From positions 1 to 64,000 of the forward strand of contig CAVYUG010000002.1 of assembly GCA_963771655.1 (NCBI GenBank): a stretch of DNA of 64,000 nucleotides, read 5' to 3'. The stretch comes from JAWVFM01 sp963771655 (lineage in GTDB: Bacteria > Actinomycetota > Thermoleophilia > Solirubrobacterales > 70-9). A model generated the notes under the pieces. It did not search any database and was not told where the DNA came from. It was given only the letters and a program-made list of their open reading frames with translations. This document shows, in pieces, positions 36,278 to 45,570 of the stretch (the stretch's first letter is position 1; every line of letters begins with the position of its first letter). A program made the translations under genes and the position numbers.

Positions 36278-37401
36278 CAGCCCTGGCTTCCCTCGGCCGC
36301 CGCGGCCTCGAGGCGAAGCTTCGCCCTCGGGTCGAGGGCGTCACGCAGGCCGTCGCCGAACACGTTGAGGGAGAGGACGGTGAGGACAATGGCGAGACCG
36401 GGCACGATCGTCAGCCAGGGCGCCGAGCTGATGAGGTCCGAGCCGTCGGCGATCATCGTGCCCCACGACGACTGCGGCGGCTGCACGCCGGCACCGAGGA
36501 ACGACAGCGCCGCCTCCAGCAGCATGTTGTTGGCGATGTTGAGAGTGAAGAAGACGATGATCGTCGAGACCAGGTTCGGCAGGATCTCGCTGCGCATGAT
36601 CCGCATCGGCCCCATCCCCTGGGAGATGGCGGCCTCGACGAACTCCTTCTCGCGGAGCGCGAGCACCTCACCGCGAATCGGCCGCGCCATGTACGGGATG
36701 TAGACGAAGCCGATGATCAGGATCGGAATCCACAGCGAGCCGCTCTGCAGGGTGAAGAGGTTGACGCTCGTGAACGGGATGTTCACGTCGAGCCCGCTGC
36801 CCGAGGTCGCGATGGCGGTGCCGAGGGCGATCCCCAAAAGCAGCACGGGAAACGCCCAGATCACGTCGAGGACGCGTGCGATCACGGCATCCACCCACCC
36901 CCGGCGATAGCCGGCCAGCACCCCCAGGATGACCGAGAAGAGGGTCGTCACGATCGCGGCCATGACGCCGATGAAAAGCGAGACCCTGCCGCCGTAGAGG
37001 AGCCGGACCATGACGTCGCGTCCGTTCGAGTCGGCGCCGAGAAGGTACTCGGCATGGAGTCCCGGGCCGAGGAGCTGCGTTCCGAGGTGTCCGAGCGTCG
37101 GCGCCGAGGCGATCGGCGTCTTGTGGCCGTCAATCATGATCGATCCGCTCAGCCGCTCGTCGTTGGGCCCGATGTGGGCGAAGTCGTTGGCCCAGATCGG
37201 CGCCGCCAGGCAGCAGGCGACGATGACGAGGAAGAGAACGCCGAACCCGAGCGCGGTCTTGTTTCGCCGCAGGCGCCGCCAGGCGAGGTACCAGGGGCTG
37301 CGGCCCTCGATGGCGACGCCGGTCGGTGCGGGGGGGACACCGCCCTCACCGGGGAGCGTCCCGGGCAGGCTGGGCTCGGCGAAAATCTCCTCGGAGGCCA
37401 T
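36277..37401 (-). CDS. dppC: Oligopeptide ABC transporter permease DppC/OppC
   Basis: The 374-residue permease has an N-terminal OppC_N helix (LGFGVLFLVIVACCLAAPIWA near residue 55) preceded by a 35-residue Pro-rich extension. The core has GADSNGRDVMVRLLYGGRVSLFIG near 122, the EAA-like motif LREKEFVEAAISQGMGPMRIMRSEI near 250 and FLGAGVQPPQSSWG near 300. It is the first permease gene after the hairpin following the binding-protein gene. Confidence 0.92.
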   Translation of the reverse strand: MASEEIFAEPSLPGTLPGEGGVPPAPTGVAIEGRSPWYLAWRRLRRNKTALGFGVLFLVIVACCLAAPIWANDFAHIGPNDERLSGSIMIDGHKTPIASAPTLGHLGTQLLGPGLHAEYLLGADSNGRDVMVRLLYGGRVSLFIGVMAAIVTTLFSVILGVLAGYRRGWVDAVIARVLDVIWAFPVLLLGIALGTAIATSGSGLDVNIPFTSVNLFTLQSGSLWIPILIIGFVYIPYMARPIRGEVLALREKEFVEAAISQGMGPMRIMRSEILPNLVSTIIVFFTLNIANNMLLEAALSFLGAGVQPPQSSWGTMIADGSDLISSAPWLTIVPGLAIVLTVLSLNVFGDGLRDALDPRAKLRLEAAAAEGSQG

Positions 37402-37490
37402 CAGGCTCGGCCGCCTCGCATGCGATCCAGCTCCCGCTCCCTGGGGGTCATCGCACGGAGAAGGCTACCTCTTGGAGGGTCTCCTGAAAC

Positions 37491-37518
37491 GAGAGAGGGG
37501 CCGTCCGGCCCCTCTCTC
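37491..37518 (-). terminator. Hairpin between binding protein and permeases
   Basis: A perfect 12-bp stem (37491-37502 with 37507-37518) closes a GTCC loop, 30 bp after the binding-protein stop and 90 bp before dppC in transcription order. Such partial terminators commonly leave the binding protein more abundant than the permeases. There is only a weak U tract, so read-through is expected. Confidence 0.65.
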
Positions 37519-37548
37519 TCAGATCGCCTGTCGGCATCCGCCGGTCTG

Positions 37549-39223
37549 CTACTTGAGCTCGAGGCTCGAATAGTCCTGGTCGAACACCGGGCTCCAGATC
37601 ACGCCGTCGAAGTTGATCTTGTCGGACGTGAACAGCGTCAGCTCGCGGTTCCCGTAGGGGGCCCACGGCGCCTGCTCCATTGTCTGCTTGTCGAGGTCCG
37701 CGTACTGGTTCGTAACCTTGTCAAGCGGCTGCTGCGCCAGATCCGAGATCTTCTTGTTGATCGCCGGGTCGTCGAGCAGGGAGTAGTTGTTGTTGTTGGT
37801 CGGGTGGATCGACTCCCCGGCCAAAAGCGGCTGGAAGAAGTCGTTGGGGTGCGGGAAGTCCTGGAACCAGTCCGACCACCCGGTGTTGAGGCCCGGCGTC
37901 TTCAAGTTCCCGAGCGTCGTGAAGTACGTCGCGCCGTTCACGACGTTCAGCTTCGCGTTGAAGCCGAGCTTCTGGAGCACCGACTGGTAGTACTGCCCCA
38001 CGTTCGAGTTCGGCTCGACGTCGTCGGTCCAGACGGTGATGTTCTTTTCCGATGCCGGCAGGTGTGCCTGGGCGATGAGCTGCTTGGCCTTGTTCAGGTT
38101 GTGCGGATACAGCTGGTACTTCTTGTAGCCGGCCATGTTCGGTGGCAGGATCTGCTGCGTCGGCGCCAGAGAGACCGCCGTAGAGCTTCGCGATTGCCGT
38201 CGGGTCGATTGCGTAGTTGACCGCTTGGCGCACCTTCAGGTCGCTGAAGGGATTCGGCACTCCACCGGCGGTCGTCTTCGCGACGTTCATCCAGAAGTAG
38301 TAGGTCGAGACCGTGACCTCCGGCTTGAACCGGTCGCCGTACTTCGACTGCACCGAGCCGAGCAGGTCGGTCGGCGGCGGGTCATAGAGCATGTCGGCCT
38401 TGTTCTGCTCGACCTGCGCGGTCCCGCTCGCCTGGTTCGGGACGACCTTCTCGACGATCTTGTCGAGGTGGGGGGTGGGCAGGTCCGGGAGGATCTTCGA
38501 GTTGTTCTTCGCCCACTGCGGGTTCCGCGTCAGCACCCACTCGTGGCCGGGGGTCGACGAGCTGATCGTGTACGGCCCCGTCGAGGGCGCCGGGTTCGGC
38601 GTCTGGTCCTTGTCCGGCGTGTCCGGAGGTACGAGGGCCGTGAACGGAATCGCGAGCTCGAAGGGCAGCGACCCGTTCGGCTCGGTCAGGTTGATCGTGA
38701 TCTTTCCGGTGCTGTCGTTCGTCTTGATGCCGGAGATCGTGTTCGCCTTCCCGCTCTGGAAGTCGGTTGCACCGACGATCGTGCTGAAGAAGGGCGCCCC
38801 GCCGGAGTCGACCTTGAACAGGCGCTGCACCGTGCTCTGGAAGTCAGAGGCCTTTACCGGCGTCCCGTCCGAGAACTTGAGGCCCTTGCGCAGGGTCATG
38901 GTGTAGGTCTTGCCGCCGTTGGTGATCTTGGGCAGCGCTTCCGCGAGGCCGGGGATCACCTTCGTGCCCGCCGTGCCGGCGGCGTGGGCATACGTGAGAA
39001 GCGGGATGTACGTGTTGTACTCGGCCGTCCACGCGTCGACGGTGTACGCGAGCTGAGGATCGAGGTAGTCCGGCGACTTCGTGTGGATGATGACTGCGCT
39101 CCCACCCTGCTTGCCGCTCGAGCTGGAGCTCGAGCCGCCGCACGCCGCCAGGCCGACGGTCGCGAACGCCGCGACGGCGCCGAGTGCGAAGACCTTGCTC
39201 CATTGCCGCTTCACCTTGATCAT
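37549..39223 (-). pseudogene. Peptide ABC transporter substrate-binding lipoprotein, one frameshift
   Basis: ATG 39223 (AAGGAG seven bases upstream) begins a lipoprotein with lipobox LAAC (Cys near residue 24) and then the SBP family 5 fold: SPDYLDPQLAYTVDAW, GLKFSDGTPVKASDFQ near 120 and DLKVRQAVNYAIDPTAIAKLYGG near 335. At the CTCTCT run at 38168-38174 the frame changes, and the family sequence continues APTQQILPPNMAGYKKY to the C-terminus LELK at 37549. The span is 558 codons plus one base, so one extra base restores a normal 557-residue protein. It is probably a sequencing indel or a very recent mutation, because both parts are otherwise intact. Confidence 0.88.
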
Positions 39224-39371
39224 GTGTCTCCTTGGACCTCCTCGGCCGCTTGGGCCGTGACCCTCTCGGATTCCTCTCTCATTTATCCCCAGCGCTCCCC
39301 GGCGCTCGGCCCGCATGGTCTACCACTTTGCAGCACGCGATGGCCCCCTGACGAACTTTCAGGCAAGAAAT

Positions 39372-40233
39372 CTAACTCTTCCCGGGGCTGGGGAACTGGC
39401 TCCTCATGAGCGCGTCCCAGCCCTTCGCCGGCAGCATCCGGCGCTGCATCAGCGCGAGCCGGGCCGAGGGGGTGACGACGTAGCGAGCCTTCGGACGGCG
39501 CGCCCGCAGCGCCCTCTCGATCGCCTTGGCCACCGTCTCCGGGCCGCCGCCGAGATGGCGCATCGGGCCCTCGTACACGCCCTTGGTCTCGGCGGCGACC
39601 TTCTCGTTGAATTCGGCGTAGGGGTCGTCGGCGCCGTCGCCGCTCGTCGCATCGACCGACCCCGCGGCGACGTTGCCGAACTCGGTGACGATGAGGCCGG
39701 GCTCGATCAGAACCACGTCGATCCCGAAGCCGCGGACCTCGAAGCGCATCGCGTCGGAGATCGCCTCCACCGCGTACTTGGTGCCGTGGTAGGCGCCACC
39801 ACCCGGGAAGACCAGGCGGCCACCCATCGAGCTGACGTTGACGATGCGCCCGCGGCGAGCGCGGCGCATGCCCGGAAGCACCAGCTGGCACATCCTGAGC
39901 ACGACCGAAGACGTTGGTCTCGAACTGGGCACGCACCTTCTCGATCGGCACCGTCTCGATCGCCCCCGATTGGCTGTAGCCGGCGTTGTTGACGAGCGCG
40001 CCGACCGATCCCTCGGCCTCCTCGACCGCCGCGATCGCGGCCTTCATCGAAGCCTCGTCCGTGACGTCGAGCGCGAGCGTCTTGCATCCGGCCTCGGCCA
40101 GGTCGGCGATCGACTCAGGGCGCCGAGCCGAGGCGTAGACCGTCAAGCCGCGGTCGGCCAGGTGCTTCGCGGTCGCATGCCCGATCCCCGAGGAGCAGCC
40201 GGTTATGAGGACGGACGAGGGCTCGGGGGCCAC
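39372..40233 (-). pseudogene. Short-chain dehydrogenase/reductase, one frameshift
   Basis: GTG 40233 begins SSVLITGCSSGIGHATAKHLA (cofactor site), then DVTDEAS and LVNNAGYSQSG near residue 85. At about 39905 the frame changes after QFETNVFG, and the SDR sequence resumes RMCQLVLPGM, RIVNVSSMGG (Ser), YHGTKYAVE (Tyr-x3-Lys) and a C-terminal RYVVTPSARLALMQRRMLP. The total is 287 codons plus one base, so an indel of one or two bases explains it. Classical SDR with NAD(P)+; substrate unknown. It diverges from the alcohol dehydrogenase gene only 24 bp away. Confidence 0.85.
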
Positions 40234-40257
40234 GTGCGGACAATATCCTGCCTCATC

Positions 40258-41292
40258 GTGCGAGCGGTCACCTTCCAGGCCCCGGGCGAGGTCAGGGTCA
40301 CGGAGAAGCCCGATCCCGAGATCACCTCACCCGACGAGGCGCTGGTGCGGGTGGAGGCGACCGGGGTCTGCGGATCCGACCTCCACATCTACCACGGCCG
40401 CGTCCAGATCGAGCCCGGCTTCACGATCGGCCACGAGTACGTGGGGACCGTCGATGCCGTCGGGGACGGAGTGAGGAGCGTGCGCGAGGGCGATCGCGTG
40501 CTCGGCACGTACGGGACCGCTTGCGGCGAGTGCTTCTTCTGCGCGCGCGGCGACTACCACCAGTGCGACGCGCGCCGGGTCTTCGGGCACGGCGCGACGC
40601 TCGGCTCCCTCGAGGGCGCCCAGGCCGAGCTCCTCGTTGTGCCGAGCGCCGACCTCTGCCTTCGGCGCGTCCCGGACGGGATGAGCGACGAGGTCGCGCT
40701 CTTCGCCGGGGACGTGATGGGAACCGGCTACCACGCCGTGGTCGAGACCGGGGTGGGGGACGGCGACGTTGTCGCGGTCCTGGGCCTGGGGCCCGTAGGG
40801 CTCTGCGCGGTGCAGGCGGCGAAGGCCGCGGGCGCCGAGCAGGTGCTCGCGATCGACACCGTGGCCGACCGCCTCGACCTCGCGGCCTCATTCGGCGCGG
40901 TACCGCTCCACCTGGAGGACTCGGATGTGAGAGGTGAGGCGAAGAAGCTCAGCGAGGGGCGCGGGGTCGACGCCGCGATCGACGCGGTGGGGCATCCGGA
41001 CGCCCTCGAGCTGGCGTGCCGCCTCGCCCGGAAGGCCGGTGTGGTCTCGGCCACGGGCGTATACGCCGAGCGACTCGACCTCCACATGGGCATCGTTTGG
41101 ATCAAGGCGCTGACGCTCAAGTCGGGACACGCCAACGTCATCAAGCACCTCGACCCGGTCCTCGACGCCCTCGCCGCCGGTCGCCTCGACCCGGCGCCGC
41201 TCGTGACCCACCACATGCCCCTGGACGAGGCCGAGGAGGCCTACCGGATCTACGACAACCGCGAGGCGCTGAAGATCGTCCTCGCTCCGTAG
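40258..41292 (+). CDS. Zinc-dependent alcohol dehydrogenase (MDR family)
   Basis: The 344-residue protein has the catalytic zinc ligands in GVCGSDLHIY (Cys near residue 39) and GHEYVGTV (His, Glu near 61-62), and a structural-zinc Cys set in CGECFFCARGDYHQC near 90. The Rossmann motif is VLGLGPVGLCAVQAAKAAG near 175, followed by AIDTVADRLDLA, where the Asp favours NAD+. It resembles glutathione-independent formaldehyde or threonine-type dehydrogenases. TATCCT at 40244-40249 lies 8 nt before GTG 40258, so the message is probably leaderless. Confidence 0.9.
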   Translation: MRAVTFQAPGEVRVTEKPDPEITSPDEALVRVEATGVCGSDLHIYHGRVQIEPGFTIGHEYVGTVDAVGDGVRSVREGDRVLGTYGTACGECFFCARGDYHQCDARRVFGHGATLGSLEGAQAELLVVPSADLCLRRVPDGMSDEVALFAGDVMGTGYHAVVETGVGDGDVVAVLGLGPVGLCAVQAAKAAGAEQVLAIDTVADRLDLAASFGAVPLHLEDSDVRGEAKKLSEGRGVDAAIDAVGHPDALELACRLARKAGVVSATGVYAERLDLHMGIVWIKALTLKSGHANVIKHLDPVLDALAAGRLDPAPLVTHHMPLDEAEEAYRIYDNREALKIVLAP

Positions 41293-41413
41293 GGGGCGGG
41301 CCATATGGTGCTTATGGGTGCTATGCACCCAAAAGGCGACGAAGCGGCTCCGGAAGCCCTTCCCTCGCTGTCTTATGGAGGCGGCTGGCGGCCGGAGTCG
41401 CCCCGTCCGCCGT

Positions 41414-41659
41414 CTAGCCCTGGTCCGCCGGGTAGGCGAGGCGCACGTGGCTGCGGGCCACCGCCGCGAAGGCTCGGCGCTCGGGCTGCCCGCCGTCCGT
41501 GGGCGAGAGGTCGACGTTGACCAGCGGGATGAAGTCGAGGTCGCCGCGGTTCAGGAAGTCCGAGAGCCGGCTGCGGTAGCCCTCGCGCGGAAGCGCCAGG
41601 TCGCCGGTGATCACGTGCCGGTCGGTCTCGAGGACCACGCGTTCGATCCGAGTCTCCAT
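41414..41659 (-). CDS. DUF6812 protein
   Basis: The 81-residue product (METRIERVVLETDRHVITGDLALPREGYRSRLSDFLNR...) has the DUF6812 pattern: a beta-strand pair, the RSRLSDFLN helix and a DLDFIPLVNVDLSP strand. Function unknown; most examples I know are from Thermoleophilia. The divergent gene starts 58 bp away at 41718. TAAGGT lies 9 nt before the ATG and no RBS is seen, so a leaderless start is possible. Confidence 0.75.
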   Translation of the reverse strand: METRIERVVLETDRHVITGDLALPREGYRSRLSDFLNRGDLDFIPLVNVDLSPTDGGQPERRAFAAVARSHVRLAYPADQG

Positions 41660-41717
41660 CGAGCGGTCACCTTATCGGCGCCCCGGCGGGCCGCCTGAAA
41701 CGTCTAGGTTTCCTCCG

Positions 41718-42215
41718 ATGGCCGAACGGCGCCCGATGTCGTGGTACGAGCGATGGATGGAGGCGTTCGTGAAGACCAGGGCAGGCGGGTGGCTCGCGGT
41801 CAACGTCGCGAACCCGATCGATCGGCGGCTCCTGCGGCTCACCGGCGGGCGCTTCGGGACCTTCATCGGCCAGCCGGTCGGATTGCTCGGGACGGTCGGC
41901 GCGAAGTCGGGCCAGCCGCGCGAGACCCCGCTTCTCTACCTCGACGACGGCGCCCGGGTCATCCTCGTCGCTTCGAAGGCCGGCGCTGCTCGCCACCCGG
42001 CATGGCTTCACAACCTGCGTGCCAATCCGCGCGTGTCCTTCCTGCGCCGCGGTGGCGGGAAGGGCGACTACATCGCGCGGGAGGCGGAGGGGGCCGAGCG
42101 CGACGAGCTCTGGGCGCGCGTCAACGACCTCTACGCCGGCTACGACACCTATCAGGAGCGCGCCGTCGGCCGCACGATCCCCGTCGTCGTGCTCGACCCC
42201 GCACCCGACGCCTGA
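41718..42215 (+). CDS. Deazaflavin (F420)-dependent nitroreductase-family protein
   Basis: The 165-residue product has the DDN-like split-barrel pattern: LLRLTGGRFGTFIGQPVGLLGTVGAKSGQPRETPLLYLDDG, HPAWLHNLRANPRV and a C-terminal DLYAGYDTYQERAVGRTIPVVVLDP. DDN-type proteins use coenzyme F420H2 to reduce quinones or nitro compounds, and F420 is typical of actinobacteria. TAGGTT at 41705-41710 lies 7 nt before ATG 41718 with no Shine-Dalgarno sequence: leaderless. Confidence 0.85.
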   Translation: MAERRPMSWYERWMEAFVKTRAGGWLAVNVANPIDRRLLRLTGGRFGTFIGQPVGLLGTVGAKSGQPRETPLLYLDDGARVILVASKAGAARHPAWLHNLRANPRVSFLRRGGGKGDYIAREAEGAERDELWARVNDLYAGYDTYQERAVGRTIPVVVLDPAPDA

Positions 42216-42298
42216 GCGTCGCGGATTGATCTCACCCCCGGCCGGGTATTCGTGGCCGTGGCGCAGAACGCGCCGCAAACCATGGAAGGGAGCGAGAC

Positions 42299-42439
42299 AT
42301 GCTCTGGCTAATTCTCGGAATTGTCCTGCTGTGCATCGCCATCGCGGGCGGCGCGATCATCCACCCGATCATCTTCGTCTTGGCGTTGGTGGCGCTCTGG
42401 ATGTTCTTCTCCGGATGGCGGGGCCGAACGACCGTCTGA
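42299..42439 (+). CDS. Small hydrophobic membrane protein
   Basis: The 46-residue product has two hydrophobic helices (LWLILGIVLLCIAIAGGAII and IIFVLALVALWMFFS) joined by a short HP turn, with a basic tail WRGRTTV. GGAAGGGAG lies 5 bp before ATG 42299. Small proteins of this kind are widespread in actinobacteria and are of unknown function. It is followed by a hairpin terminator. Confidence 0.65.
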   Translation: MLWLILGIVLLCIAIAGGAIIHPIIFVLALVALWMFFSGWRGRTTV

Positions 42440-42510
42440 CGTAGAACCGCCGGCACACCTGGGCCCCAGCAGCTTTCACCGAACGGTTCCTGCTCGGGTC
42501 TAAACGACCA

Positions 42511-42537
42511 ACCGCCCCGGCCATCGGCCGGGGCGGT
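42511..42537 (+). terminator. Hairpin after the small membrane-protein gene
   Basis: A perfect 12-bp stem (42511-42522 with 42526-42537) closes an ATC loop. It isolates the next promoter, which starts about 20 bp further on. No U tract follows. Confidence 0.6.
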
Positions 42538-42566
42538 GAGGCGCCCGGGGTCTCGTGCCGTCTTGG

Positions 42567-42585
42567 TACCCCCTAGGGGTATACT
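42567..42585 (+). promoter_or_regulatory. CsoR-like operator overlapping a -10 element
   Basis: TACCCC-CTA-GGGGTA (42567-42581) is the G/C-tract inverted repeat bound by CsoR/RcnR-family metal repressors. It runs into TATACT (42580-42585), a near-consensus -10 that ends 6 nt before the GTG start of the permease. Bound repressor would block the promoter. No csoR gene is in the window. Confidence 0.65.
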
Positions 42586-42591
42586 CAGGCC

Positions 42592-43698
42592 GTGTTCCTG
42601 CTCGACGGCCTGAAGAACGCCGCCCTCATGGCGTACGAGGTCTGGTGGGCCCTCGTCCTCGGGTTCGCGATCTCGGGCATCGTCCAGTCGTGGATTTCGC
42701 GCGAGCGGATCGAGCGCGCGCTCTCGGGGGCCGGCGCGAGGCCCGTCGCCCTCGCCACCGGCCTCGGCGCCGCGTCGTCGTCGTGCTCCTACGCGGCGAT
42801 CGCGATCGCCAAGTCGCTGTTCCAGAAGGGGGCGTCGGCAGCGAGCGCGCTCGCGTTCCAGTTCGCCTCGACGAACCTGGTGTGGGAGCTCGGGCTCGTG
42901 CTGTGGGTGCTCATCGGCTGGCAGTTCACGCTCGCCGAGTACCTCGGTGGCGTGGTGATGATCGTTCTCATGACCGTGCTGTTGCGCCGATTCGTCTCGC
43001 CGCGGCTCGAGGAGCGAGCACGAGCCCACGCGCGCGAGGCGGAGGCGGGCCACCTCCACGAGCCGAGCGGCGGCCGAGAATTGACCGCCCGCGAGCGCGT
43101 TACGTCCCTCGAGGCCTGGACCGACGTGGCGCAGAACTTTCGGGGCGACTGGGGAATGCTCTGGAAAGAGATCTCGGTCGGCTTCCTCCTCGCGGGATTC
43201 ATCGGCCTGCTCGGTGACGACTTCTTCAACGGCCTCTTCATCACCGACGCCCCGCCCCTTGTCCGCACGCTCGAGAACGTCATCGCCGGGCCCGTCATCG
43301 CGGTGGCGAGCTTCGTCTGCTCGATCGGCAACGTCCCGCTCGCGGCCGTGCTGTGGTCGGGCGGGATCACCTTCGCCGGAGTACTGGCCTTCCTGTTCGC
43401 CGATCTGATCGTGGTCCCGATCGTTCTCGCCTACCGCAAGTACTACGGCGGCGCCTACACGCTGCGCATCACCGCGCTGATGTTCGGGACGATGGTGATC
43501 GCGGCTCTCGTCGTCGACGGCGTCTTCAGTCTCCTCGACCTCGTCCCGACAGGGCCGCGGCCGAGCCGCGGGGACGTCTTCGGGAGCGTGCAGGTCGACT
43601 ACAAGCTCGTGCTGAACGTGATCGCCACCGCGATCTTCGCCGCGCTCATGGCCATCAGCGCCCGTCGACCGTCACCGCACGCGGCCCATGCGCACTAG
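42592..43698 (+). CDS. YraQ/DUF318-type permease, probably metal-related
   Basis: The 368-residue membrane protein has the two half-repeats of this permease family: ATGLGAASSSCSYAAIAIAKSLFQKGAS near residue 62 and AVASFVCSIGNVPLAAVLWSGG near 240. Each carries a Cys near the membrane centre. A hydrophilic loop (about 140-175) contains HAREAEAGHLHEPSGG. The family includes ArsP-like exporters. The CsoR-like operator in front and the CDF exporter behind suggest copper or another transition metal. The message appears leaderless (GTG 42592). Confidence 0.85.
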   Translation: MFLLDGLKNAALMAYEVWWALVLGFAISGIVQSWISRERIERALSGAGARPVALATGLGAASSSCSYAAIAIAKSLFQKGASAASALAFQFASTNLVWELGLVLWVLIGWQFTLAEYLGGVVMIVLMTVLLRRFVSPRLEERARAHAREAEAGHLHEPSGGRELTARERVTSLEAWTDVAQNFRGDWGMLWKEISVGFLLAGFIGLLGDDFFNGLFITDAPPLVRTLENVIAGPVIAVASFVCSIGNVPLAAVLWSGGITFAGVLAFLFADLIVVPIVLAYRKYYGGAYTLRITALMFGTMVIAALVVDGVFSLLDLVPTGPRPSRGDVFGSVQVDYKLVLNVIATAIFAALMAISARRPSPHAAHAH

Positions 43699-43734
43699 GA
43701 ATCACGCCGTGCACCCGCCATATCCTCCGGCTTG

Positions 43735-44667
43735 ATGGCGGTCATGCATGAGGCGTCGGGCGGGCACGGCCACGGGCACGCACACCCCGTGACCGACGAT
43801 CGCCGGCGCATCGCCGTCGCCCTGGCGCTGATCGTCGGATTCATGGCGGCGGAGGTGGTTGCCGGGATCGTCGCAAACTCGCTCGCCCTGCTCTCCGACG
43901 CCGGCCACATGCTCACCGATGCGGGCGCCCTCGCGCTCTCGCTCTTCGCTGCGAACCTCGCTCGGCGGCCGGCCGGCGGGGCCTTCACGTTCGGCCTGCG
44001 CCGCTCCGAGGTGCTCTCGGCGCAGGTCAACGGGATCACGCTCCTCGTCATCTCGGCGCTCGTGCTCTACGGTGCGATTCGCCGCCTCGCCGACCCGCCG
44101 GAGGTGGAGGGCGGCCTCGTCCTCGGCGTCGCCCTGGCCGGCATCGTCGTGAACCTCGCGGCGGTTCGGGTGCTGGCGGGAGGCGGGGAGCGGAGCATCA
44201 ACGTCGAGGGCTCCTACCGCCACATCCTCACCGACCTCTACGCGTTCATCGCCACCGCCCTCGCGGCGATCGTGATCCTCGCGACGGGCGCCGACCGCGC
44301 CGACCCGATCGCGTCGCTGTTCGTCGTCGCGCTCATGCTGCACTCGGCGTGGGTCCTGCTGCGCGCCTCGGGCCGCGTGTTCATGGAGGCCTCGCCGGCG
44401 GGCGTCGATCCCGACGACATCGGCGAGGCGCTGGCGCGCGCCGACGGCGTCGTCGAGGTCCACGACCTGCACGTCTGGGAGGTCACCTCCGGGTTCCCGG
44501 CGCTGTCGGCCCATGTCCTCGTCACGCCCGAGTGCGACTGCCACGACGCGCGTCGGCGACTCGAGCGCCTCCTCTACGACCGGTTCGAGATCTCCCACAC
44601 GACCCTGCAGATGGAGCACTCGGGGCCCGAGCTGCTTCAGATCGAGGGGAGCCAGGACGATGCCTGA
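43735..44667 (+). CDS. czcD: CDF-family divalent metal cation exporter
   Basis: The 310-residue protein has a His-rich N-terminus (HGHGHAHP), six transmembrane helices and both metal sites: SDAGHMLTDAGAL in TM2 (near residue 60) and YRHILTDLYAF in TM5 (near 165), each HxxxD, typical of Zn2+ transporters. The C-terminal domain has VHDLHVWEVTSG near 248 and CDCHDARRR near 270. It exports Zn2+ (or Co2+/Cd2+) in exchange for H+. TATCCT at 43721-43726 lies 8 nt before ATG 43735, supporting this leaderless start. Its end overlaps the next gene. Confidence 0.9.
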   Translation: MAVMHEASGGHGHGHAHPVTDDRRRIAVALALIVGFMAAEVVAGIVANSLALLSDAGHMLTDAGALALSLFAANLARRPAGGAFTFGLRRSEVLSAQVNGITLLVISALVLYGAIRRLADPPEVEGGLVLGVALAGIVVNLAAVRVLAGGGERSINVEGSYRHILTDLYAFIATALAAIVILATGADRADPIASLFVVALMLHSAWVLLRASGRVFMEASPAGVDPDDIGEALARADGVVEVHDLHVWEVTSGFPALSAHVLVTPECDCHDARRRLERLLYDRFEISHTTLQMEHSGPELLQIEGSQDDA

Positions 44668-45088
44668 GGCGACCCCGGCGAGGCTCTACGCGCTCGTCGT
44701 CGGCTGCGCGCTCGTCGCTGTCGGGCTCATCGGGTTCTTCTACAACGGACATTTCGGCTCGGGCAGCGATGTGTTCGGCAACGACACGAGCGTCAAGGCG
44801 TTCGGGATCCTCGCCGTCAACGGCTGGCACAACGCGCTCCATATCGCGACCGGCGCCCTTGGCCTGCTGGCCGCCGGCTATGCGGCTCGCGCCTACGCGC
44901 TGGGCCTGGGGCTCGTCTACGTCGTCATCGCGATCTGGGGCTTCATCATCGGCGGAGGTGAGTCGATCCTCACGATCGTCCCCGTCAACACGGCCGACGA
45001 CCTCCTGCACCTGATCGTCGGCCTGCTCGGGATCGCTGCGGCATTTGCGAGCGAGAAGCCCGTGCGCGCCGAGGCGAGCGCGACGTGA
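44660..45088 (+). CDS. DUF4383 membrane protein
   Basis: The 142-residue protein has four transmembrane helices. It contains ILAVNGWHNALHIATGALGLLAA near residue 52 and NTADDLLHLIVGLLGIAAAF near 108, whose conserved His residues are typical of DUF4383. Function unknown. It overlaps both the CDF gene before it and the SRPBCC gene after it, so the three are a translationally coupled unit. Confidence 0.85.
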   Translation: MPEATPARLYALVVGCALVAVGLIGFFYNGHFGSGSDVFGNDTSVKAFGILAVNGWHNALHIATGALGLLAAGYAARAYALGLGLVYVVIAIWGFIIGGGESILTIVPVNTADDLLHLIVGLLGIAAAFASEKPVRAEASAT

Positions 45089-45570
45089 CGGAGATCAGCG
45101 CCGCGGGCGTCGTCGAGGCGCCGGTGGCCAAGGTGTTCGACCACCTGGCCGACCTGCGCACGCACTGGGAGCTCGCGGCGGGGCGCGTGCAGCTCCTCGA
45201 CGCGAGCGATGGGGGCGTCACGCGGGGTGGTCGAGTCCGGATGCGAGGGCCCTTGGGCCTCGGGCGCGACGCAAGGACCGAGGTCCTGCGCGCCGAGCGG
45301 CCAAGCCTGCTCGAGGGTCGCGCCCGGCTCGGCTCCGCGACGGAGGCCGAGATCAGGTGGCGTCTCGAGCCTGAGTCGCCCGAGCGAACGCGGGTCGAGC
45401 TGGGCGCGCGGGTTACCTCAGCGGCGCCGTTCGACCGTGTCCTGCTGGTGATCGGAGGGAGACGCTGGCTCGAAGCGCTATTCCACCGCGTCCTCGCACG
45501 GCTGGCGGCGGGCGCACCGGAGATCCGGCGCGCCCGCGAAGAGCCGCGTCCGGCGCTGATCGGTCGCTAG
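45085..45570 (+). CDS. SRPBCC-fold protein (polyketide cyclase/dehydrase-like)
   Basis: The 161-residue product begins ISAAGVVEAPVAKVFDHLADL, the standard first strand and helix of the START/SRPBCC fold. A second-half strand set follows (AEIRWRLEPESPERTRVELGARV) and a C-terminal helix (RRWLEALFHRVLARLAAG). Such proteins bind hydrophobic ligands or have cyclase activity. GTG 45085 overlaps the DUF4383 stop. Its stop overlaps that of the convergent peptidase gene. Confidence 0.82.
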   Translation: MTEISAAGVVEAPVAKVFDHLADLRTHWELAAGRVQLLDASDGGVTRGGRVRMRGPLGLGRDARTEVLRAERPSLLEGRARLGSATEAEIRWRLEPESPERTRVELGARVTSAAPFDRVLLVIGGRRWLEALFHRVLARLAAGAPEIRRAREEPRPALIGR

